64,000 bases of DNA from an uncultured Collinsella sp. (GCA_958427145.1 CAUAAZ010000004.1:1-64000), one strand, 5' to 3'; shown: positions 34,715 through 43,143, counted from the stretch's first letter. Program-made: numbers and translations. Notes: generated by a model from the letters alone, not told the origin.

Positions 34715-34730
34715 ATGTTAACGTACTCTA
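34715..34730. promoter_or_regulatory. gal operator O1
   Basis: ATGTTAACGTACTCTA is the copy nearest lacI in the divergent lacI-galK region. It matches O2 and O3 except at the last two bases. Confidence 0.7.
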
Positions 34731-34837
34731 CTTTTTCTATCTGCATCTCTTCTGCTTTATAAGTCCATACGGCAGTACCGTTCACGGCTGAATTTCTACC
34801 GATTACCAGATTCTCAAAAAGTGACAAGCGATGTGTT

Positions 34838-34853
34838 ATGAGTACGTTAACAT
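34838..34853. promoter_or_regulatory. gal operator O2
   Basis: ATGAGTACGTTAACAT is the same sequence as O1/O3 in reverse orientation and the best match to the consensus. It is centred on CG. Confidence 0.75.
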
Positions 34854-34901
34854 AGCCCGTAACGTGCGGTATTGTGAACACTTGGTTCATGCCGCTTCAA
34901 G

Positions 34902-34917
34902 TTGTTAACGTACTCAT
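34902..34917. promoter_or_regulatory. gal operator O3
   Basis: TTGTTAACGTACTCAT lies 43 bases upstream of the galK start codon, where bound repressor would block the promoter or early elongation. Confidence 0.75.
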
Positions 34918-34960
34918 AACGACGCAAAACCCACCCGTGCGCGCCAAGGAAAGGACTCCC

Positions 34961-36166
34961 ATGACCACCCCCGACGAAAAGACATTCGCCACGCTCACCA
35001 AACTGTTTGAGGAGGAGTTTGGCCCCATCGGCGACCGCCAGGTGCTCTATGTGCACGCGCCCGGCCGTTCCGAGATCAGTGGCAACCACACCGACCACGA
35101 GGGCGGCCACGTTATCGCCGGCTCGCTCGATGTCGCCGTCGACGGCATCGCCGTGGCAACCGATTCCAACAAGGTTCGCGTAGCCGACGAGGGCTATCCC
35201 ACGATTGAAATCGCGCTCGACACGCTAGACGTTCAGGAGTCCGAGAAGGGCACGTCCGCGAGCCTCGTCCGCGGCATGGCCCACGAAATCGCTGCTCTGG
35301 GCGTTGAGCCCCAGGGCTTCGACTTCGCCTTCACCTGCTCTGTCCCCTCGGGCGGCGGCCTTTCCAGCTCCGCTGCTGTCGAGGCGGCATACGGTCGCGC
35401 CATGGAGACGCTCTGGGGAGCACCCGCCATCGAGCCCGTCGCGCTCGCCCAGATGAGCCAGCGCACCGAGAACAACTATTACGGCAAGCCCTGCGGTCTG
35501 ATGGACCAGGCCGCTGTGTGCATGGGCGGCCTTGCCTACATGGACTTTGAGGACCAGGCTCAGCCTAAAACCCAGAAGCTCGAGCTCAACTTTGAGGATC
35601 ACGGCTATGCGCTCGTGCTCGTTAAGGTCGGTGCCGACCACGTGGCCGCCACCGACGACTACGCCGCCGTTCCGCGCGAGATGCAGGACGTCGCTGCCGA
35701 GTTTGGCAAGGCACGCCTGTGCGAGGTAAACGTGGCGGACTTTGACGCCAAGCTCCCCGAGCTGCGCGCCAAGCTGGGCGACCGCGCCTGCCTGCGCGCC
35801 GTTCACTACTGGTACGAAAACGGCCTGGTCGACAAGCGCTGGGCAGCGCTCAACGCCGGCGACATCGATCAGTTCCTGGTCCTGACGCGCGAGTCCGGCG
35901 CCAGCTCTGCCATGTACCTGCAGAATGTCGTTGCCAAGCTGGGCTCCGAGCAGCCTTCCATGTATGCCCTGGCGCTGGCCGAGCACGTGCTCGACGGCCG
36001 CGGCGCCGTTCGTATCCACGGTGGCGGCTTTGGTGGCACCATCCAGGCCTTCGTGCCGCTCGACCTGGTCGACACCTTCATCGCCAAGATGAACGGCTGG
36101 CTGGGCGAAGGCTCTGCCCGTCACTACGCCATCTCTGACAAGGGGGCTTACGCGGCATGGCTGTAA
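34961..36166 (+). CDS. galK: Galactokinase
   Basis: A GHMP kinase of 401 residues that makes galactose-1-phosphate, the first Leloir step. It has a variant galactokinase signature, GRSEISGNHTDHEGG (residues 35-49; usually GRVNLIGEHTDY), the ATP-loop PSGGGLSSSAAV (129-140), and a C-terminal GHMP motif around RIHGGGFGGT. ATG 34961 is chosen because AAGGAAAGGA precedes it; the open frame extends upstream through operator O3 but has no ribosome site there. The stop overlaps the galT start region, so the two are translationally coupled. Control by the divergent LacI regulator is expected. Confidence 0.93.
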   Translation: MTTPDEKTFATLTKLFEEEFGPIGDRQVLYVHAPGRSEISGNHTDHEGGHVIAGSLDVAVDGIAVATDSNKVRVADEGYPTIEIALDTLDVQESEKGTSASLVRGMAHEIAALGVEPQGFDFAFTCSVPSGGGLSSSAAVEAAYGRAMETLWGAPAIEPVALAQMSQRTENNYYGKPCGLMDQAAVCMGGLAYMDFEDQAQPKTQKLELNFEDHGYALVLVKVGADHVAATDDYAAVPREMQDVAAEFGKARLCEVNVADFDAKLPELRAKLGDRACLRAVHYWYENGLVDKRWAALNAGDIDQFLVLTRESGASSAMYLQNVVAKLGSEQPSMYALALAEHVLDGRGAVRIHGGGFGGTIQAFVPLDLVDTFIAKMNGWLGEGSARHYAISDKGAYAAWL

Positions 36167-37785
36167 TGACTGATGTGCGCGAGGCCGCGCAGGGCCTCAT
36201 CGAATATGCCATCCACCGATCGATGATCGGACAGGACGATCGCATCTGGGCATACAACACCATTCTGGAGTGCATCGGCGCCACAGGCCCCGCACTCGAC
36301 ATGACCTGGGCGCTCAAGACCGAGAAGATTTCGCTCGTGCACCCCGATACACTCCCCGACTTTGACCTGGAGGGCACGCTTGCCGCGCTTGCCGAGGCCG
36401 CCGTTGCCAACGGTGCTGCCGAGGACACTGCATCGGGCCGCGACCGCATCGCCATGCGCATCATGGGCGCGCTGATGCCGAGGCCTTCGGTTGTAAACGA
36501 GGAGTTCAACGGCCGCATGGGCGTCAACGAGCCCCGCGCCGCGACCGACTGGTTCTACGGTCTGTGCTGCGACGCCGGCTACGTGCGCCGCGCCGCCATC
36601 GCGCGCAATATCAAATGGAACACCCCCACCAACTGGGGTGACCTGGAGATCACTATCAACCTGTCAAAGCCCGAAAAGGACCCGCGCGATATCGCCGCGG
36701 CAGGTGCAGCCAAGAACACGGGCGAGAAGTATCCCGCCTGCCAGCTCTGCATCGAAAACGAGGGCTATCCCGGACGCTCCGCTGCAGCCGACGGCGGCGC
36801 CCATCCCGCCCGCCAGAATCTGCGCGTTATCCCCATCCAGCTCGACGGCGAGCGCTGGGGCTTCCAGTACAGCCCGTACGCGTACTTTAACGAGCACTGC
36901 ATTGCCATGAGCTCCGAGCATCGTCCGATGCACGTCGACCGCAAGGGCCTGACCTGCCTGCTCGACTTTGTGGACCTGTTCCCGCATTACTTCATCGGCT
37001 CTAACGCCGACCTGCCCATCGTGGGCGGCTCGATCTTGTCGCACGACCACTTCCAGGGCGGCGCGCACGAGTTCCCCATGATGCACGCCGCCGAGGTCTC
37101 GCAGTTTAGCGTGCCCGGCTTTGACCAGGTCACCGGTACTGTGCTGCAGTGGCCGCTCTCGGTGCTGCGCCTGCGCTCGCATGACCGCGCTCAGCTGCTC
37201 GACGCTGCCGAGAAGATTATCCTCGCCTGGCGCGAGTGGACCGATGAGTCCGTGGGCGTTATCGCGCACACAGCCGATGGCGTGGCGCACAACACCGTGA
37301 CGCCCGTCATCCGCCGCGTCGACTCTCGCGGCAACGCTGGCGGCGAGATCTACGAGGCCTACCTGGCGCTTCGCTGCAATATCACGACCGACGAGCATCC
37401 GCTGGGCGTATTCCACCCGCATGCCGAGTACCACCACATTAAAAAGGAGAACATCGGCCTGATCGAGGTCATGGGCCTGGCCATTCTGCCGCCGCGCCTG
37501 GTTTCCGAGCTTGGCGCTGTCCGTGAGCATCTGCTGGCAGCCAAGGTCGATGCCAGCTACGATCTTGCCGGTGCGCTCGAGGTCGATGATCTTTGTCGCA
37601 GCCATGCCGCGTGGGCCGAGGACGTCTTTGCTCGCCGCGCCGACGAGCTTACGGCCGACAACGCCATCGATATCCTGCACGAGGAGGTCGGCGTGGTGTT
37701 TGGCCACGTGCTCGACAACGCCGGCGTCTTTAAGTGGGACGAAGCCGGCCGCGCCGCCCAGCAGCGCTTTATCGACTCGTTGTAA
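36157..37785 (+). CDS. galT: UDP-glucose/UTP-hexose-1-phosphate uridylyltransferase, class II
   Basis: The second Leloir enzyme, exchanging UMP between UDP-glucose and galactose-1-phosphate. At 542 residues it belongs to the long class II GalT found in Firmicutes and Actinobacteria, with PQNLRVIP-like (ARQNLRVIP), VGGSILSHDHFQGG and HPHAEYHHIKKENIGLIEVMG segments typical of that class. ATG 36157 overlaps galK by ten bases; ATG 36166 overlapping the galK TAA is an alternative. No galE is in the window. A terminator at 37835-37872 ends the operon. Confidence 0.92.
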   Translation: MAVMTDVREAAQGLIEYAIHRSMIGQDDRIWAYNTILECIGATGPALDMTWALKTEKISLVHPDTLPDFDLEGTLAALAEAAVANGAAEDTASGRDRIAMRIMGALMPRPSVVNEEFNGRMGVNEPRAATDWFYGLCCDAGYVRRAAIARNIKWNTPTNWGDLEITINLSKPEKDPRDIAAAGAAKNTGEKYPACQLCIENEGYPGRSAAADGGAHPARQNLRVIPIQLDGERWGFQYSPYAYFNEHCIAMSSEHRPMHVDRKGLTCLLDFVDLFPHYFIGSNADLPIVGGSILSHDHFQGGAHEFPMMHAAEVSQFSVPGFDQVTGTVLQWPLSVLRLRSHDRAQLLDAAEKIILAWREWTDESVGVIAHTADGVAHNTVTPVIRRVDSRGNAGGEIYEAYLALRCNITTDEHPLGVFHPHAEYHHIKKENIGLIEVMGLAILPPRLVSELGAVREHLLAAKVDASYDLAGALEVDDLCRSHAAWAEDVFARRADELTADNAIDILHEEVGVVFGHVLDNAGVFKWDEAGRAAQQRFIDSL

Positions 37786-37834
37786 TGATCCCTTGGGGAC
37801 GGAGGAAAACGAATCATTTCGTCTTCAAGACAAC

Positions 37835-37872
37835 GGCGCCCGCCGGCAACATCGCCGGCGGGCGCCGTTTTT
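37835..37872 (+). terminator. Intrinsic terminator of galKT
   Basis: GGCGCCCGCCGGC and GCCGGCGGGCGCC form a perfect 13-bp stem followed by five T, about 50 bases after galT. Confidence 0.9.
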
Positions 37873-37876
37873 GAGT

Positions 37877-37947
37877 GTAGTCATTGGGGTCATTCTTAAG
37901 GAGCGTTCTTAAACGACTAGTCATTAAAGAGCGTCCCCAATGACTAC
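37877..37947. repeat. 71-bp palindrome, GTAGTCATTGGGG family
   Basis: GTAGTCATTGGGG at one end and CCCCAATGACTAC at the other are exact complements. The interior has a TTCTTAA duplication compared with the copy at 20231-20288. Confidence 0.75.
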
Positions 37948-37980
37948 TTGCGACCAAGGCAACGCCGGTGTCTTGGCAAC

Positions 37981-38127
37981 GACAGCGAAAACGCCCCTAA
38001 GCGAGCAAGGTGACGTGAAAGAGGAGGGCATTGACCTTTTGGTCATGCCCGACGATTGAACGTCAGATTGCCGCTTAGGGGCGTTTGCAGCGTCGGCTGG
38101 TTACGCGGTTTGGTAAAACCGCGTAAC
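37981..38127 (-). repeat. Structured 3' element with GGCATGACC-AAAA core (copy 2)
   Basis: On the minus strand it starts at the lacC stop with the identical 12-bp hairpin GTTACGCGGTTT. It then shows the same order of parts as the copy after aroF. The 15-bp stem is different (AAACGCCCCTAAGCG, 38072-38086, with 37989-38003) but still pairs fully, and the 4-bp stem is ACGT/ACGT instead of CCTT/AAGG. The apical hairpin 38027-38049 is identical. Confidence 0.8.
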
Positions 38128-38128
38128 C

Positions 38129-39064
38129 CTAAAGCTCCGTTACTTCAACGTTGTTGTAGATCTCGTCCCAGCGGTCCATGACCAGGTGGCCGGTCTTGGG
38201 ATCCATGGCGTTAAGCTTGCCGCAGGTATTGGCGGTCTTGAGCACCGTGACGTCGTCGGCGCCGGCAGCAATGGCATGCGCAAAGCCGGCGATGGTCGAG
38301 TCGCCGGAACCCGTCGCGTTCACAGCCGCAATCGCGGGCGTCTTGGCGCGGAACGCACGACCCTCATGGAAGCCCACCGAACCGGCAGCGCCCATCGAAA
38401 CGACAACCCAGGGAATACCGGCAAAGCGGTCATCGGCGGCGAGCGCCTCGCGCAGGGCATCGACATCATCGGTCGTAAAGGACGTACCCAGCAGGCCGTT
38501 AATCTCGGTCAGGTTGGGCTTTACGAGCTCAGGCTTGGCATCGAACTCCAGCGCGGCCTCCAGCGATGCACCCGAGGTGTCGAGCAGCACCTTGGCGCCC
38601 GCCTCCTCGGCGATCTTGACGAGCTCGGCATAGTAGCCGGCATCGACACCACGCGGCAGCGAGCCCGAAAGCGTCACAACGTCCGCTTTCGCTGCAAGCT
38701 CGGCAAACTTGGCCGTAAAGGCCTCGAGCTCGGCCGGGGCGATCTGCGGGCCGCTCTCCAAAAGCTCGGTCTGATTGCCCTCGTGCAGAATATTCAGGCA
38801 AATGCGCGTCTCACCGGCGATGGGCACAAAGTCGTTCTTGACGCCGTCGGCATCCATGAGCTCGGCCATATAGGCACCCATGTGGCCGCCGAGCAGACCG
38901 GTCGCGAGCACGTCATCTCCCAGCTGCAGCAACACGCGGCTCACGTTGAGGCCCTTACCGCCAGCGGTCTTTTCGGGCGTCACGCGGTTCACGTCGTCGA
39001 TGATCAACTTGTCGAGCTGATAGCGCGTATCAATCGACGGGTTCATGGTAACGGTCAGAATCAT
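38129..39064 (-). CDS. lacC: Tagatose-6-phosphate kinase (PfkB family)
   Basis: A 311-residue PfkB-family kinase. The N-terminus MILTVTMNPSIDTRYQLDKL, the motif TAGGKGLNVSRVL and the C-terminal GSGDS anion hole in NATGSGDSTIAGFA match LacC and 1-phosphofructokinases closely. Its place with lacX, lacB and lacA on the same strand favours tagatose-6-phosphate as substrate, giving tagatose-1,6-bisphosphate; fructose-1-phosphate remains a possible alternative. ATG 39064 has AGGAG six bases upstream. It is the last gene of the lacABXC operon and ends in a structured element. Confidence 0.88.
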   Translation of the reverse strand: MILTVTMNPSIDTRYQLDKLIIDDVNRVTPEKTAGGKGLNVSRVLLQLGDDVLATGLLGGHMGAYMAELMDADGVKNDFVPIAGETRICLNILHEGNQTELLESGPQIAPAELEAFTAKFAELAAKADVVTLSGSLPRGVDAGYYAELVKIAEEAGAKVLLDTSGASLEAALEFDAKPELVKPNLTEINGLLGTSFTTDDVDALREALAADDRFAGIPWVVVSMGAAGSVGFHEGRAFRAKTPAIAAVNATGSGDSTIAGFAHAIAAGADDVTVLKTANTCGKLNAMDPKTGHLVMDRWDEIYNNVEVTEL

Positions 39065-39120
39065 GTTGGACTCCTGTTTCCGGGGCACGACACGCGCGGC
39101 CCCAAACATACGATAGCTCG

Positions 39121-40002
39121 TTAAAGGATCTCGATATCAAAGCCGCGGGTAACGGTCTCCCCCGGCTTGGCCACCAGGCAGCCGCGCTTGTGCTCCAGAA
39201 TATCGTCCTCGTCGGAGCAGGTGGACAGGCCGCCCCACGGTTCCACGGCCACAAAGTCCCCCTCGGGCTTGCTCCACACAATCAGGTACGGCATATCGGG
39301 GAACGTCAGGCGCACGCCCTTGTCCTCGGCCTTCTTGGTCAGCGTAACCACGCGGCTCTCGAGCACGTCAAAGATGGTCTCTGCGAAGTCAAAGAGTTCG
39401 TGGGTCAGCGGCAGGTCATGGCCAACCATCGGGTTCTTGCTGCGATGCTCAACATCAATCAGGCCCGTCGAGGGAACGGCAGTACAGAGCTCGGCGGCCT
39501 CGCGCTGCTCAAAACGGAGCTCGTAGTCGTCATAGGACTCGCCCTCGTCAAGCGGGCACTTAAAGCCAGGGTGACCGCCCACAAAGAACGGCATGTCTTC
39601 GGTGCCCTCATTGGTCACCTCGTACGACACGGCCACCTTCTCCGCATCGATCGTGTAACGAGCAACGATCTTAAACGGATACGGGTACTGATCGAGCAAC
39701 TCGGCATGGTCGGCAGAGCTTAGGCTCAGCGCGACCATGTTGTCGCCCTGCTCCTCGAGCTTCCACTCCTGTTTGCGAGCAAAGCCGTGACGGGCAAGCT
39801 TGACATCGCGGCCGCCCATGGTCATTGCACGACCGTCACGAAGGCCGCCGCAGATCGGGAAACAAATGGGTGCCTGGCCCGACCAGACCGCCGGGTCGCC
39901 CTGCCACAGGTACTCGCGACCGTTGGCTTTAATCGAAGTGAACGATCCGCCAGCCGTGCTCAGTGCCACACGAATAGAACCGTTATCAAGAACAAACTCC
40001 AT
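39121..40002 (-). CDS. lacX: Aldose 1-epimerase-like protein (LacX type)
   Basis: A 293-residue galactose-mutarotase-fold protein. It has GGHPGF with the family's catalytic His, and VEPWGGLSTC near the C-terminus; this form is closer to the LacX/YeaD hexose-6-phosphate epimerase-like group than to GalM. LacX is found in lactococcal lac operons, and here too it lies between lacC and lacB. It may interconvert anomers of galactose or galactose-6-phosphate. ATG 40002 has AAGGGAAGG upstream. Confidence 0.82.
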   Translation of the reverse strand: MEFVLDNGSIRVALSTAGGSFTSIKANGREYLWQGDPAVWSGQAPICFPICGGLRDGRAMTMGGRDVKLARHGFARKQEWKLEEQGDNMVALSLSSADHAELLDQYPYPFKIVARYTIDAEKVAVSYEVTNEGTEDMPFFVGGHPGFKCPLDEGESYDDYELRFEQREAAELCTAVPSTGLIDVEHRSKNPMVGHDLPLTHELFDFAETIFDVLESRVVTLTKKAEDKGVRLTFPDMPYLIVWSKPEGDFVAVEPWGGLSTCSDEDDILEHKRGCLVAKPGETVTRGFDIEIL

Positions 40003-40121
40003 AGGAGCCTTCCCTTTCTTACGACAGCCCGCCAAGTCAATAGGGCTGATAGAAAACCGGCCCGCGCCCCATCACAGAAACGCGAGCCGTCAACGGACTA
40101 GTTAATTACGCCGGATACCCG

Positions 40122-40646
40122 CTAATCATGGTATTCGCCGCGGTCCCACTTCTCGAGGAACTCGTCAAAGAAGTGCGGGTCAGCCTGAGCCTCGGCGTCG
40201 GCCTTATTGCAGGCATCGATCTTGGCGATCAGAGCATCGTGCTCGGGGGTCTTCTCGTAGGGCTCCTCCAGGAAGGCAAGCATGATATCGGCCATCAGGA
40301 ACTCGCCGGTGATCTTGCCGCCAAAGCCCACGATGTTGGCGTTGAGCTCGCGACGGGCATACAGGGCAGAGGTCATGTCGCGAACCAGGGCGCAGCGGGC
40401 GCCGGGAACCTTGTTGACGGCGTTGGTGATGCCGATGCCGGTGCCGCACAGGGCCACGCCAAAGTCGGCCTTGCCGCTGGCAACAGCCTCGCCCACGGCC
40501 TTACCGTAGATGGGATAGTGCGTACGGGTGTGGCTGTAGGTGCCGCAGTCGAGCACCTTGTAGCCAGCCTGCTCCAGGCGGTCGGCCAGATAGATCTTCT
40601 CGTCCGTAACGATATGGTCGCAACCGATTGCGATGGTCTTCTTCAT
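40122..40646 (-). CDS. lacB: Galactose-6-phosphate isomerase subunit LacB
   Basis: LacAB converts galactose-6-phosphate to tagatose-6-phosphate. The 174-residue protein matches LacB closely: IAIGCDHIVTDEK at the start, THYPIYGKAVGEAVASG, CGTGIGITNAVNKVPGARCALVRDM, and DPHFFDEFLEKWDRGEYHD at the end, as in Lactococcus. It belongs to the RpiB/LacA/LacB family. The long C-terminal tail identifies it as LacB rather than RpiB. It lies 63 bases downstream of lacA. Confidence 0.95.
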   Translation of the reverse strand: MKKTIAIGCDHIVTDEKIYLADRLEQAGYKVLDCGTYSHTRTHYPIYGKAVGEAVASGKADFGVALCGTGIGITNAVNKVPGARCALVRDMTSALYARRELNANIVGFGGKITGEFLMADIMLAFLEEPYEKTPEHDALIAKIDACNKADAEAQADPHFFDEFLEKWDRGEYHD

Positions 40647-40709
40647 CAGAACGTCCTTTCGTCTGAATTCACAAGTTGAGGTAGAAGTTCGAGTTCTCGG
40701 TGGCTCTCG

Positions 40710-41138
40710 TTAGGCCATCTTGTTGAGCATGTCGACACGGATCTGGTGACGGCCGCCTGCGTACTGGGCGCGCAGGAACTCGCGGGCGATCTTCTTGGCG
40801 ACCTCGGTGCCCACAACGCCCGGGCCCATGGTGACCATGCGCGAGCCGTTGTGCTCGCGGGTCATGTAGGCGGAACGCTCGTCGGAAATGTTGGCGACGA
40901 CCATGCCCTTAATCTTGACGGCGGCCATATAGGAGCCGACGCCGTACTTATCGAATGCGAAGCCCTGGGAATCCTTGTGCTCCAGCAGGTCCTTGGCAAC
41001 GGCGGTCGCGGAATCGACAAAGTCCGCGGCAGGGGTCTCGGAATAGTCGACGACCTCGTGACCGTCGGCGATGAGCATCTCCTTGATGGACTCCTTCATC
41101 GACATACCGTCGGCATCAGAAGCGATTACAACCCTCAT
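40710..41138 (-). CDS. lacA: Galactose-6-phosphate isomerase subunit LacA
   Basis: The 142-residue partner of LacB, with MRVVIASDADGMSMKE at the start and SDERSAYMTREHN and GRHQIRVDMLNKM towards the end, as in LacA of lactic acid bacteria. It lacks the CGTG loop that LacB has, as expected for this subunit. ATG 41138 has AAGGAGG five bases upstream. It is the first gene of the lacA-lacB-lacX-lacC operon, whose upstream region carries two TGTTC/GAACA dyads. Confidence 0.95.
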   Translation of the reverse strand: MRVVIASDADGMSMKESIKEMLIADGHEVVDYSETPAADFVDSATAVAKDLLEHKDSQGFAFDKYGVGSYMAAVKIKGMVVANISDERSAYMTREHNGSRMVTMGPGVVGTEVAKKIAREFLRAQYAGGRHQIRVDMLNKMA

Positions 41139-41378
41139 GACATCCTCCTTGAGAGATACGCAGGTGCGTAGTTTCTGTTTGGAAGTGTTGAATCGCGTTC
41201 AGGTCCGGGCATCTGAATGTGCGGTTCTTCACTGTTCATGTTTATTTGAACACATTCGAACAGCAACTGCAACAACTATTTGTTTATCTTTGTTCTTTTT
41301 TGAACAAATACCGTTCACAGGTGATTGCTGACCGTTTGGGCCGGGCGCGGACGTAGCGGCCGTGTGTTCAACAAACAA
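41139..41378. promoter_or_regulatory. lacA upstream region with two TGTTC/GAACA operator dyads
   Basis: TGTTCATG...GAACA (41233-41252) and TGTTC-TTTTTT-GAACA (41291-41306) are inverted repeats of the kind bound by DeoR-family LacR repressors of tagatose pathways. The string TGTTCTTTTTTG recurs, inverted, upstream of the EIIA gene at 43132-43143. Confidence 0.65.
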
Positions 41379-41411
41379 AAGGGCGGCCAAGAACGTGTCT
41401 CGGCCGCCCTT
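41379..41411 (-). terminator. Terminator downstream of the membrane-protein gene
   Basis: AAGGGCGGCC and GGCCGCCCTT form a 10-bp stem, with a T-rich stretch following on the minus strand (TTTTGTTTG). Confidence 0.75.
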
Positions 41412-41445
41412 CGGCGGTATTCCTCGGTATATACAGCTGTTTTAG

Positions 41446-42477
41446 CTACTCGGACTGCCCGCCCTTTTTGGCGTGCTTGGAAGGAGCGCTCAAGAAACGA
41501 CCCGTCAAATAGTTCGCCGGGCCGGAAATATCGATCCCCAGCAGTACGTGTCCCAGCCACAGAAACGCCACGAGCACCAGCAGCGGGATAACGCACGAAG
41601 TCACGATCATCACGATGACGCCTTCAATCAGATCGGTCACCTGCCGCACGATCTCATCGGTCATCTGCTTGGCGCCGCTGGTCACCGACGTAACAAGGCT
41701 CGATGCCCCATCAGTCAACTGCTCGAGCACGTTTTTGGACTCCGTGGTCTCGGATTTTTTCTTGTTCGATTTTGAGCTGGTCTCGGCTGACTTGTCCGTG
41801 GCGTCGGCCGCGTCCGCAGCGTCCGCAGCCTTTTGCTCAGCTTGCTCAATACTTACGCGATACGTTTCATCGACCTTCTGCGACACCCATACGCTCGCGG
41901 GCACGAGCGCCATGCCGATCACGGCAACCACCAGCACGCGCGTCGCCACACGGCGCAGGACAGCGCTCGTGCTCCAGCGCCCGTGAATGCCGAGCGACAC
42001 CGCAAAGAGCACCAACGCAAACGGGATTAAGATGCCCAGGCCAACCGACCACAAAATGGTTAGCAGGTATTTCTCTAGGTAGAGCACGGCAAGCACAATA
42101 CCAAGGTTGCCTGAAAGCTGCGCGAGCTGCTCGGCAACCGGCGTTCCCGTATCACCCGGCAGCGCGGTAATGCCTGCAGACAGCGCCACGCACGAGGTCG
42201 TGAGCGCCAGTACGTTACCCTTCTTTTGGTCGATGACCTCGATGGTGGAGTCCCAAGTCTTGGTATCGGCGAAATGCGGACGAGCTACAAAGCCCGACAG
42301 CAGCGCCAGGACCACGAGCGCAACGATAAAGCCAATCTGCAGCTTTTTGTTTGCGCACACGACATCGGACAGACTGGGCTGCAGCTCGGTTACCGTCGTG
42401 TGCTCGGTTATCTGGACAGGACGCCCATGAGCCATCTCGTGCGCGCCTCTTTTTTGTATTGACCCGTTATCCGGCAT
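41446..42477 (-). CDS. Multi-pass membrane protein of unknown function
   Basis: A 343-residue protein not recognised. It has a polar N-terminus of about 45 residues, a membrane segment (IGFIVALVVLALLSGFVA), a soluble region of some 60 residues, two to four further hydrophobic segments to about residue 205, then a charged segment. That segment is low-complexity and rich in Ala, Asp, Lys and Ser (about 215-260; probably coiled or disordered). One more strong membrane helix and a basic tail follow. GAGGAGG precedes the ATG at 42477. It lies between the lacABXC operon and the EIIA gene but has its own terminator, so a role in sugar uptake is not implied. Confidence 0.75.
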   Translation of the reverse strand: MPDNGSIQKRGAHEMAHGRPVQITEHTTVTELQPSLSDVVCANKKLQIGFIVALVVLALLSGFVARPHFADTKTWDSTIEVIDQKKGNVLALTTSCVALSAGITALPGDTGTPVAEQLAQLSGNLGIVLAVLYLEKYLLTILWSVGLGILIPFALVLFAVSLGIHGRWSTSAVLRRVATRVLVVAVIGMALVPASVWVSQKVDETYRVSIEQAEQKAADAADAADATDKSAETSSKSNKKKSETTESKNVLEQLTDGASSLVTSVTSGAKQMTDEIVRQVTDLIEGVIVMIVTSCVIPLLVLVAFLWLGHVLLGIDISGPANYLTGRFLSAPSKHAKKGGQSE

Positions 42478-42565
42478 TTGGATACCTCCTCAGTCCGGCG
42501 TTTAATGCGAAAGGAAGTATACCCACCGAGCAAAAATCGAACGGGAGGACGAACGGAGCGCACCA

Positions 42566-42611
42566 AGACTGTCCCCAATGACTAGTCGTTTAAGAACGTC
42601 CCCAATGACTA
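42566..42611. repeat. Partial GTCCCCAATGACTA element
   Basis: GTCCCCAATGACTAGTCGTTTAAGAACGTCCCCAATGACTA is a piece of the palindrome family at 20231 and 37877 in which GTCCCCAATGACTA appears twice in direct orientation. It looks like a rearranged or half copy. Confidence 0.6.
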
Positions 42612-42641
42612 TCTCGGAATGAGTTGCGGGGAGGAGGACAG

Positions 42642-42675
42642 AAAAAGCCCTGCCGCGGGTAGCGGCAGGGCTTTT
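42642..42675 (-). terminator. Terminator downstream of the EIIA gene
   Basis: AAAAGCCCTGCCGC and GCGGCAGGGCTTTT form a 14-bp stem with GGGTA as loop and A/T runs on both sides. Confidence 0.88.
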
Positions 42676-42702
42676 GGAAAGGGGCTTGGTTGTGAGGGCT
42701 CG

Positions 42703-43041
42703 TTAGGCGAGCTTGGCCTCGAGCTCGGCAATGCGCTTGTAGGCATCGATGGTAAAGCGGGCCTGCTTCTCCAGAATCATAGTGGTCATGAGGGTGTCCT
42801 GAGCGTGAGCCATGATGAAGGTCATCTCCATCTCGCCACCGCCGGCCTCCTGCGAAAGCAGCTTGGTCTGCGTGTCGTGGGCACCGATGAGCGCATCGCT
42901 GGCATCCTTGTGCAGCTGCTCGGCCTTCTCAAAGTCACCCTCGCGAGCAGCATCGAGCGCTGCAAGCAGATCGGTCTGGGCGTCACCTGCGTATGCGACG
43001 ATCTCGAATCCAACCATCGAGATTTCTTCTTTGGTTGCCAT
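42703..43041 (-). CDS. lacF: PTS EIIA component, lactose/cellobiose family
   Basis: A 112-residue three-helix EIIA-Lac protein that passes phosphate from HPr to lactose-type EIIB domains. The phosphorylated His79 is in MAHAQDTLM (usually AHAQDHLM, so the second His is Thr here), and GFEIVAYAGDAQTDLLAAL is the typical first helix. It is the only EIIA in the window, while four EIICB proteins of its family are present, so it probably serves all of them. It is transcribed away from module 1's lacI. A DeoR-type TGTTC string upstream matches one at lacA. Confidence 0.93.
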   Translation of the reverse strand: MATKEEISMVGFEIVAYAGDAQTDLLAALDAAREGDFEKAEQLHKDASDALIGAHDTQTKLLSQEAGGGEMEMTFIMAHAQDTLMTTMILEKQARFTIDAYKRIAELEAKLA

Positions 43042-43125
43042 GTTGCGTTCCTTTCACATATGAACCAATGGAGAGCATCGCGTCCGGGCATACGCGCTGC
43101 GTTGTGTATGACAGAAACAATAACA

Positions 43126-43143
43126 TTCAAACAAAAAAGAACA
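43126..43143. promoter_or_regulatory. DeoR-type operator candidate upstream of lacF
   Basis: ATTCAAACAAAAAAGAACA reads TGTTCTTTTTTG on the minus strand, 12 bases identical to the dyad at 41291-41302 upstream of lacA. The second half site is less exact here. Confidence 0.5.
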
